A stretch of 13,199 bases of DNA from contig PJAB01001627.1 of assembly GCA_002887195.1 (NCBI GenBank), forward strand, positions 1 to 13,199, given 5' to 3'. The notes under the pieces were generated by a model. It did not search any database, had not been told where the DNA came from, and saw nothing but the letters and a program-made list of their open reading frames with translations. Made by a program: the position numbers and the translations under genes. Positions 7,256 through 13,199 of the stretch are shown here, piece by piece; position 1 is the stretch's first letter, and each line of letters begins with the position of its first letter. This stretch comes from Chrysochromulina parva. Taxonomy: Eukaryota; Haptophyta; Prymnesiales; Chrysochromulinaceae.

Positions 7256-7464
7256 TACAATCGTAGACAAATCTGTTTTCGTCAATGATCAACCCTTATT
7301 CAGCCTTATTTATTTTGGTACCGGTAAGTTCCTTCCGCCAGGTGTAGGGTTGGGGCCTTATAAACATGAAAAATAGCAGACCACTCCCCCTTGGGTCAAG
7401 CGTGGAGGTACCGTACGCTAACCCCTAGGGTGCGTGCGTGTATAGGTATGGTCCGGTCCCCAAA
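7256..7464. other. Spacer between the methyltransferase and copy B
   Basis: This 209-bp stretch must include the methyltransferase promoter on the minus strand. It is locally AT-rich near 7290-7320 and has a TATAAA on the plus strand near 7360. No gene is seen. Confidence 0.4.
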
Positions 7465-7828
7465 GAGTGAGTGAGTGAGAGTGAGTGAGTGAGTGAGTCT
7501 CATGGTGAGTCTGTAGCTCTGTACTACTGTAGTACTACAAGCTCGCTGCATGTGCTGCTCTGGGATATCGATATCCTATGAGCCTCAGTAGATATATCGA
7601 CCTGTACCCCGTATTTTATTACGGTGTGTCTGTGTCTCAATACATGTAATTCAATCAATGCGACTAATAATCAGGGGCGGGCTCGCTCGCAGTACTTGTG
7701 TTGTTCGCGCGGGACGGCGGCCGCGGAGAAGGCCCGCCTCTCAAGTTCTCATGGTAGGAAGGGCGCTCAGGAAAAGCAGCGGCAAAATATGTATCAGCGC
7801 CTCTGTTGCACGGCCGTTATCCGTCATA

Positions 7829-7943
7829 GTCGGCCCTTTTATAGAAAAAGGGCCGACGGAATCTTGCGGAATTAAACACTTTCAATCATGCGGAATTAAA
7901 CACTACCACCCATAATAAGAAACTTTTCAGAAAGGGCCGACGG
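7829..7943. repeat. GTCGGCCC hairpin plus extra arm in copy B
   Basis: Arms GTCGGCCCTTTT (7829-7840) and AAAAGGGCCGAC (7846-7857) flank the loop ATAGA. A further arm AAAGGGCCGACGG lies at 7931-7943. Between them is an AT-rich stretch with two GCGGAATTAAACACT copies (7866 and 7890 regions). Relative to the flanking inverted repeat, the loop is reversed compared with copy A. Confidence 0.8.
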
Positions 7944-8007
7944 AGGTACGCACCCCCCGACGCCAGCCGCACTGCGGCAGCGACCCTACACCGCTCGCCG
8001 CTTTGGA

Positions 8008-8712
8008 ATGCAAGCGGGAGGGCCGCCTAATAAGGATTCGTTCGTCGTCTCCACCATGAGCCGTGCTCCGAGGATCATCGAGCGAGGCACTGCACACGCA
8101 GCGATGATCTTTACTGATCTACTACGAAAGGAACAGTATGAGTTGAAGCGGGCAGCGAGCAGCTCGAGCATCTCGAGCAGCTCTCTCGGCGGCGCAAGCC
8201 CTTGTTCACCGCGAAGCCCTCGTTCAGCGTGGACACGTATTTCGCCGCGTCCCGAGAATCATCTCCGATCCGGGCTAGAGTTAAGGGTCGGGCAGAATGG
8301 CAAAAGCGACAGCACGGTGGCGTGGAGCACGACGCCAATTCAGCTCAGCGACAGCGATGGGAGTGAAGTCTGTTCGCCGTCGAATAGCTTTACCATCTCG
8401 TCGGATGTGCCAAGGGCCGCACGGTCGGAACCGGCTCGGCAAATGGAACACTCGAAGGAGCTGCAGGCGGCACTCGAAGAGATGGAGCAGTTGCAAGACC
8501 GAATCTCGTTGCTCAAGACCATTGCCAATGCGGCACCTCAGGGCGTCGGCAGCGGAAGCGTCGTCGCTCCGGATCGGCTGTCGTGCGCGGCGCCATGCCG
8601 CATGCGCCATGTGGCTGCAGCAGCGATGACCACAGCGCCGAACATGGCCACAGCGACGAGCATGCCTCCAGATCTAAGTCCACGACGCAGGAGCTCGCGC
8701 GGCCCGGTCTAG
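8008..8712 (+). pseudogene. Truncated copy of the repeated-element ORF (copy B)
   Basis: The 234-codon frame starts at the same ATG as copy A and keeps the Ser-rich region and coiled coil (ARQMEHSKELQAALEEM). It then has a 13-codon in-frame deletion and rearranged segment near residue 218, and a TAG at 8710-8712 where copy A reads Ser. Downstream homology is lost. By hand I count roughly 23 amino-acid-changing against about 7 silent differences from copy A, including Leu-to-Pro and Arg-to-Cys, which is close to what drift would give. I call it a decaying copy, although a short expressed protein cannot be excluded. Confidence 0.65.
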
Positions 8713-9269
8713 AAGGCTCTGACGAACCTAACGGATCTTGCTAGGACGACAAAACAGAGCACACCTTTCTGCGGAAATGTCCTAGGCGATCATGAGGGTC
8801 GCACCTTGGCCAAGGACTACGCTTTCAAAGAGATGCCACACTGAGGAGTGAGGTGGGACAGAGGTCAGAGCTCCGTCGTCCGAGGCCTGGGCGCCGACCG
8901 CCGTTGGCGCCGTCGACGGGGCCACGTGCATGAACCCATATCGCTAAATACAAGGGGCACGATCGGATCGGCGCACACGGAGAGCTCACGCAAAGGTTGC
9001 GGTCCCTCGGCGGAGGGATACGGTTGCATCCTCCCCATGATCCTCCCACCTCCGCTCGGCCGCCCGCTGCAGCTGCACTTCGCATGTACGTCTTGCGCGC
9101 TGTACAGTACTACTCGGTCACTCTACAGATACTGAGATACGAGTTACTCGATGCAGATTATACTCGAATACAATTTTTACATTTCTATCGGTCACCGCGT
9201 TGGCGTACCCGTACATAGCTGTCGTCATGCGCGACCGCCGTCCCATCTTCTCAAGGCGTATGGAGAGGG
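8713..9269. other. Spacer between copy B and the scramblase stop
   Basis: No gene is supported in these 557 bp. Short frames on both strands lack family features and have no conserved copy in the window. The right part (about 9100-9260) is AT-richer and should hold the scramblase 3' UTR. The left 20-30 bp contain the fading end of copy B. Confidence 0.5.
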
Positions 9270-10469
9270 TCAGCGATGCATCTCCTCTGCCCGGGGCGGC
9301 GCTCCCAACGCCCCTGTGCCGTTGGAGCAGTCGAGCTGCCGGCTATTCTCAACGGCCGTGTACTCGATGAGGAGCATCGCCGCGAGGAGCGCCGCGCGGT
9401 GCGTGGGCGTGGCCTTGGGCGGCATGCGCACCACGAGCTGCGAGCGGTCGGTGTCGCCTCCAAAGTTGCAGCCCGGCCATAGGAAGGCGGACATACCGAC
9501 GTACTCTCCGGTAGCCCAGTCATACATCTCGACATCGAAGCTCTCGTTGCAGCAGCCCGGCGCGCAGCAGTTATCGCGGCACATGTTCGCCTTGAGGATG
9601 TAGAGCGACTCGCCCTTGGCGTCCTGCGCCACGTACACGCGCGTGCAACAGAATTGGGGCGCCCAGCTGAGCGCCGTGTCGAGCGCTCTTGCGGATCCGT
9701 TGGCAGCGGAGCCCCCTAGCGCGGCTGCGTTGCGTGCGGAGGTGTGGTAGCCGCAGAGGAGGGGTGAGGGCTCGATGGCCTGCCCGAGGAGGCGGCCGTC
9801 CAGGTCCTTGACGAGCACGCGCTGGCTCTGCGAGAAGCAGACAGGCCAGCACTGGCACGGCTCGCATACCATCGGCCTCTCGATGATCAGGCCGCCGCCG
9901 TCCTCGTCGTCCTCGAGGAGCTTGAGCTCGAATGCGCGGAAGAGCGGACACATGAGCCGCTCGCAGCAGGACGAGTCCTCGCGCCCGTGCAGCATGGGCG
10001 TGCCCGGCTTTGCGCCCCCATCTTTGAGCATCGTGCCGAGCGCCCTGCCCACGTTCGGCGGCAGCCGCTCGGGCTCAAAGTGCGGCGTGTTCACCGTCCA
10101 GAAGATGCGCGACTCGGTGATGCCCATCGTGGCGGCGCCCACGTTGAGCCGTTGGCGGAGAAAGAGCAGGTCGTGCACGAGCAGGTCCGGCTGGCCCTCG
10201 TACTCGACGACGCCCTTCCCCTTGAGGGTCGACTGCAAGCTCGAGAGCAGCATCTTGTGCCTGCTGCTGCTCGAGAGCACGGGCTGCAGCTTCTTGGCCA
10301 GGTCCTGCTTGAGCTCATTGTCCGCCGGCGCGTTGGCGATCGCGAACGTGAGGCGGCCTTTGAGGCCTGGCTTGAGGCCGCCCTCGCTCATGAAACGTCG
10401 GGCCCTATGGTAGGAGCGAGTAAAGAACAGGACCTCAACGGGACGGTCGTTTTGACCATAAAATCGCAT
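9270..10469 (-). CDS. Phospholipid scramblase family protein, Cys-rich
   Basis: A 399-aa intronless frame from ATG 10469; Met27 is an alternative start. The C-terminal two thirds match the scramblase (PLSCR, beta-barrel) pattern: CCERLMCPLFRAFELKL (168-184), a Cys cluster EPCQCWPVC (203-211), SQRVLVKDLDGRLLG (215-229), GESLYILKANMCRDNCCAPGCC (286-307 overall), FDVEMYD and a terminal hydrophobic helix (about 358-373) that in the family is buried or membrane-associated. The family is linked to Ca2+-stimulated lipid redistribution, and in several members to DNA or protein binding; which applies here cannot be told. No proline-rich N-terminal region is seen; instead there are about 160 residues of unassigned sequence. 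The loop 248-266 is Ala/Gly/Ser-rich, an insertion relative to compact members. It is divergent from the methyltransferase gene at 10640. Confidence 0.85.
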   Translation of the reverse strand: MRFYGQNDRPVEVLFFTRSYHRARRFMSEGGLKPGLKGRLTFAIANAPADNELKQDLAKKLQPVLSSSSRHKMLLSSLQSTLKGKGVVEYEGQPDLLVHDLLFLRQRLNVGAATMGITESRIFWTVNTPHFEPERLPPNVGRALGTMLKDGGAKPGTPMLHGREDSSCCERLMCPLFRAFELKLLEDDEDGGGLIIERPMVCEPCQCWPVCFSQSQRVLVKDLDGRLLGQAIEPSPLLCGYHTSARNAAALGGSAANGSARALDTALSWAPQFCCTRVYVAQDAKGESLYILKANMCRDNCCAPGCCNESFDVEMYDWATGEYVGMSAFLWPGCNFGGDTDRSQLVVRMPPKATPTHRAALLAAMLLIEYTAVENSRQLDCSNGTGALGAPPRAEEMHR

Positions 10470-10639
10470 GCAACTTTCGGAGCTTCACAGCCAATGTTTA
10501 TAATTCGACACCTTCACACAAGCACGCCGTAAGGCACAAGAGAATTGGGGGGGGAGGCGGTTTTAGCGCAGGGGCTGCATTCTGGGGCGACGAAACCTTC
10601 GAATTCATTCACAGCAGATCCAGACCCTCGTCGCCGCCG
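10470..10639. promoter_or_regulatory. Divergent promoter between scramblase and methyltransferase
   Basis: The two start codons are 170 bp apart on opposite strands, so both core promoters must fit here. On the minus strand a TATAAA (complement of 10497-10502) lies 27 bp before the scramblase ATG, next to an ATTGG word. A G-run at about 10548-10557 lies near the middle. The sequence elements are short enough to be chance. Confidence 0.5.
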
Positions 10640-12055
10640 ATGACTTTCGCCGAGCACGGGCTGCCAGAGGACGCGGACGAGGACCAAAAAGGGACGATCG
10701 TGTCGAACGAGGAGTGGTGTGAGTGGCTACGCAAGGATCTTCGCTCGTCGCCCGTGTACGCCACGCACAGCACTCTTCTGGATGAGTGCTGCGACATCGC
10801 TGCGAGGTGGCGCGCGCGGTTTTGGGAGCGGAAGGCCTTGTGGGGACGCATCCGTCGTGGCAGGCGGCTGGCCAAGGAGCTGGCCGAGGTTGCGCCGGTA
10901 ATTGCACGCACACGCGCGGCCATTGAGGCCCTCGACCTTCCCGAGGGATCGCCCAAGGTCGTGATCCTCGACCTGTGCTCCGGCTTTGGCTACCTCGGAA
11001 TGTTCCTCTCGGAGCTCCTGCCCGCCGAGAAGGTGGAGCGGATCGTGCTCGTCGACATCATGTGGGCGCCGCACAACGTCGAGCGGCAGGAGAAGCACCT
11101 CAACCCTGAGCACGTGCTCGATCCGAACTGGCCGATTCGGCTGACGACGTCGCGTGCGGACCTCAAGATCCCGAGTGATCGACGCATCCTCGCGCGAGCC
11201 TTCCTTGCCCACGGCGCCCCCGCGATGATCCTGGGCGTGCATCTGTGCGGCATGCTCTCGCTCCGCTGCATCGACTTGTACAATAGCTGCCCGGGCTTCT
11301 TCTTCCTCGCCCTCAAGCCGTGCTGTCTACCGAAGAAGCTCTTTGCGAATCGTGGTGATGTCTTCGAGGGCGCCAATGGACACTGGTTTGCCGCAGCCGC
11401 CGTCGCGGTGGTGGGCAAGTGGAACCAGGGCAATTGGCACGGCGCGTCTCGCATCGAGCTCGAGCGCAAGTACCATATTTGGGTCGCCAACCTGAGCAAG
11501 TGCGTCGAGTGTGCCGAAGAGCTCGGCGACGGCAACGAAGCCGACGGCGGTGCGGCGGCAAGCGCAGCGGCGGCAGGGGCAGCGGCGGCAGGGGCAGCGG
11601 CGGCAGGGACGAGCCTGATCGAGGCCCGCGCGCACGAGGGCGAGCCGCCAGTTGAGAGATCGAGAGCGCGGGCGGCGAGCAGCGTTGTCGTCGAGACACA
11701 TAGCGTGCAGAGCTCGTGGTTCCTGAACAAGTTCGTCTTCGCAACGCGCGCATGGTCCTGCGCCCCGCCAAGCTTCCTCGCAGGCGGTGCGCCCTCCGCC
11801 CAGGCCGCAGCTGCCGCCGAGGAGCGACGCGCGGCACGGCTCGCGGAGTTCAAGTCGCAGCGACGAAAGGAGAAGCACGAGCGGCGGCTCGCGAACAAGA
11901 GCGTGGACGAGCGCGCCGAGATCGAGCGCCTGCGCCCAGAGCGCGAGTTGCGCGATCGCCGGGTAACCTTGACCATCGCGCCGCTCAGCTTCGCGCAGCT
12001 GCAGCTGCGGTGCTGGCTCGAGGTGCACACCGGTACTTTTGTTGAGTTGCGCTAA
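10640..12055 (+). CDS. SAM-dependent methyltransferase, Methyltransf_32-like (METTL25/TRM13-related fold)
   Basis: A 471-aa intronless frame from ATG 10640. Motif I is VILDLCSGFGYLGMFL (108-123), motif II RIVLVDI (134-140), and the paired motifs HLCG (201-204) and LALKPCCLPKK (223-233) are typical of the Methyltransf_32 group, which includes TRM13-type tRNA 2'-O-methyltransferases and METTL25. I see no CHHC zinc fingers of TRM13, so the RNA target is unknown. After the fold comes an Ala/Gly linker (303-323) coded by a 15-bp tandem repeat, then a segment 356-380 with Trp and Cys, then a highly charged Arg/Lys/Glu helix (about 391-441) suited to RNA or ribosome binding. The C-terminus returns to a beta-like stretch (441-471). 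Substrate and localisation are inference. The frame is long and codon use looks coding throughout. Confidence 0.78.
   Translation: MTFAEHGLPEDADEDQKGTIVSNEEWCEWLRKDLRSSPVYATHSTLLDECCDIAARWRARFWERKALWGRIRRGRRLAKELAEVAPVIARTRAAIEALDLPEGSPKVVILDLCSGFGYLGMFLSELLPAEKVERIVLVDIMWAPHNVERQEKHLNPEHVLDPNWPIRLTTSRADLKIPSDRRILARAFLAHGAPAMILGVHLCGMLSLRCIDLYNSCPGFFFLALKPCCLPKKLFANRGDVFEGANGHWFAAAAVAVVGKWNQGNWHGASRIELERKYHIWVANLSKCVECAEELGDGNEADGGAAASAAAAGAAAAGAAAAGTSLIEARAHEGEPPVERSRARAASSVVVETHSVQSSWFLNKFVFATRAWSCAPPSFLAGGAPSAQAAAAAEERRAARLAEFKSQRRKEKHERRLANKSVDERAEIERLRPERELRDRRVTLTIAPLSFAQLQLRCWLEVHTGTFVELR
11564..11608 (+). repeat. 15-bp tandem repeat coding an Ala/Gly linker
   Basis: Three exact units of GCAGCGGCGGCAGGG code for the repeating Ala/Gly stretch in the methyltransferase. 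The period is a multiple of three, so copy-number change keeps the frame. Confidence 0.9.
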
Positions 12056-12597
12056 CCCTTAAGCTTAACTCCGCTTAGCGCTTAATCTTTGAGGAGCTCG
12101 CTCTCGCGGCACATCCCAGCCTGGAACTGTTTTAAAGTGACTTTCTCAACGCACAAAGCTCCAAAGGGCTATACCGGGAGCAAGTGGCCAAGAAAACATA
12201 CTCGATAGTCAACGCCCGAGGGACGACAGACGCACGCTTCTATGCCGCGCCCCCGCGCCCCTAGCGAGCTTGCAAACGCGCCGCTGTATTGTGTCGACCC
12301 ACTTACTTGTGTCGACCCAGTTCACACATACTGTGCCTGGTTTGCCACTCACTCGTGCTGCACCCGGGCTTTCCGACCGACATGACTACTGGCCTCATAG
12401 GCTCTTCGACAGCGGCCAACACTCACCCCAGGACACACCAGGTTTGCAGGCCCCACGGTGCTGGGAAGCGCCACAATCAGCCCCCACTCCGACGCATACA
12501 TGTACCCGTCATCATGCACCACGCGATGGCCTCACGTTTTATCGTTGTATCTCGTTGTGTCGTTGTATAACGTCCGACCGACATGACTGTGACTCAC
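12056..12597. other. Spacer downstream of the methyltransferase
   Basis: No supported gene starts here. It holds short direct repeats: TGTGTCGACCCA twice near 12290-12320, CCGACCGACATGACT at 12373-12387 and 12574-12588, and CACCACGCGAT at 12517-12527 and 12595-12605. Part may be intron or 3' sequence of the minus-strand gene to the right. Confidence 0.45.
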
Positions 12598-13199
12598 CAC
12601 GCGATCTGCGACGAGCCAGCGGCGCGGGCCGCCTCCTCTGCCGCCGCCTCGGAGGCATTTTCGGGCTTGGAGGCGGGATTCGTGTCCGTGTGCACGGGGA
12701 ACTTATCTTGCGGCGCGCCACACTCCACCTCGTCGCGCTGGTATGGGTCGCTCATCTGGAGACGCTGGTATAGGTCGCTCATCTGCGCGGCGCAAGACGT
12801 CTTGCCTGCACGCCGGTAGCCTGCTGCTGCGGGCGAGGACGCCTGAGCGCTGCGCAGCCCCTTGATCCCCCATGGCAGTGGCGCAGGAGGACCCGCGAGC
12901 GGGTCGAGTGCAGACTCGATGGCGACCGGTGACTCGTGTGTTGGCGCTGGTGCAGCCGCGGCGATCACAGCCGGCCCGCCCGCGTCGGGGACGCTTGCGC
13001 AGGACGAGTGAGCCGATGGGAGCTCATCCTTGGCGCAGGCTTTCCCGCAGGGAGCACAGATAGGGTGCTCGGGCGCCTTAGCACGCTGCATACGCGAGTG
13101 CTCCGCCCTTGCCTTGCGCTCCATCTCCGCCTCCTTCGCCGCCGCCGCCTCGGCCTGCGCATGGAGTGGGAGTGAGATTGCGTGGGCTTGAGGTGAGGA
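12598..13199 (-). CDS. Hypothetical low-complexity protein, partial, probably spliced
   Basis: A frame open from the right edge to a TGA at 12594-12596 (201 codons visible, ATG at 13124). I do not recognise it. From the right edge it reads an Ala/Glu/Lys/Arg coiled-coil-like stretch, then CAPCGKAC (a CxxC-type Cys group), a Pro/Ala-rich disordered middle, a duplicated octapeptide QMSDLYQR / QMSDPYQR, and an Ala/Glu-rich end. The stop lies inside a good donor (GTGAGT, first base at 12597), so I end the exon at 12598 and expect another exon to the left, not identified. A possible acceptor (CATGCGCAG) precedes 13154, so even the left part of the visible frame may be a single internal exon. Low complexity makes the coding call uncertain. 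Confidence 0.45.
12736..12785. repeat. 27-bp-period duplication in the right-edge gene
   Basis: Plus-strand 12736-12758 and 12763-12785 match at 22 of 23 bases. In the minus-strand frame the unit codes for QMSDxYQR at a nine-residue spacing. Confidence 0.9.

Larger units (their letters stand above)
7465..8730 (+). repeat. Right arm of the large inverted repeat (copy B, truncated)
   Basis: It is collinear with the reverse complement of copy A: a GTGA microsatellite (7465-7498), palindrome GGATATCGATATCC (7563-7576), a NotI-containing block (7681-7742), the GTCGGCCC hairpin, and the ORF. Similarity fades just after 8712, so the 3' part of the gene seen in copy A is missing. Unlike a typical LINE remnant, it is the 5' end that survives. 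Confidence 0.85.

Noticed and set aside
10990..12030. 346-codon minus-strand frame
   Set aside because: It is antisense to the methyltransferase, has no family motifs, and its Ala run mirrors the GCN repeat.

Overview
The window is GC-rich nuclear DNA from a eukaryote, most likely a unicellular alga with a complex (secondary, red-lineage) plastid such as a haptophyte or a pelagophyte-like stramenopile. Three things point there: a ClpB gene split by four GT-AG introns, whose product starts with an ER-type signal peptide followed by a transit-peptide-like stretch; eukaryote-type protein families (phospholipid scramblase, a METTL21-like methyltransferase, a Methyltransf_32-like methyltransferase); and long low-complexity spacers with microsatellites. 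The species is inference. I see no prokaryotic operons, rRNA or tRNA.

Layout. 1-1740: one copy of an unrecognised repeated gene or element, read leftward and running off the left edge (408 open codons). 1711-1804: a large imperfect palindrome at its inner border. 1805-2485: spacer. 2486-6040 (minus): five-exon ClpB/Hsp100 disaggregase, 1006 aa predicted. 6314-7255 (minus): METTL21-like lysine methyltransferase, 313 aa. 7465-about 8730: a second, inverted, truncated copy of the repeated gene. 9270-10469 (minus): Cys-rich phospholipid scramblase. 10640-12055 (plus): Methyltransf_32-like methyltransferase, divergent from the scramblase across a 170-bp shared promoter gap. 12598-13199 (minus): a partial, probably spliced, low-complexity gene.

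The most interesting signal is in the ClpB introns. All four are phase 0, and in each the first bases of the intron echo the first bases of the downstream exon; in intron 2 this is a perfect 25-bp direct repeat. Introns 1 and 2 share a related body of about 41-46 bp around the palindrome TTGCATGCAA. Introns 3 and 4 share a different GATGGCCTCC-type repeat motif. This is the expected signature of introner-like elements, or of intron birth by duplication of an AG|GT site, and two families may be active in one gene. The three neighbouring complete genes are uninterrupted.

The second signal is the pair of inverted copies of an unknown gene, 5' end to 5' end, enclosing ClpB and the methyltransferase. 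They carry a palindromic GTCGGCCC hairpin whose loop is flipped between the copies. I see no evidence that the genes form one pathway. The only suggestive pairing is a METTL21-type methyltransferase, a family that modifies chaperones and AAA+ proteins, directly upstream of a AAA+ chaperone.
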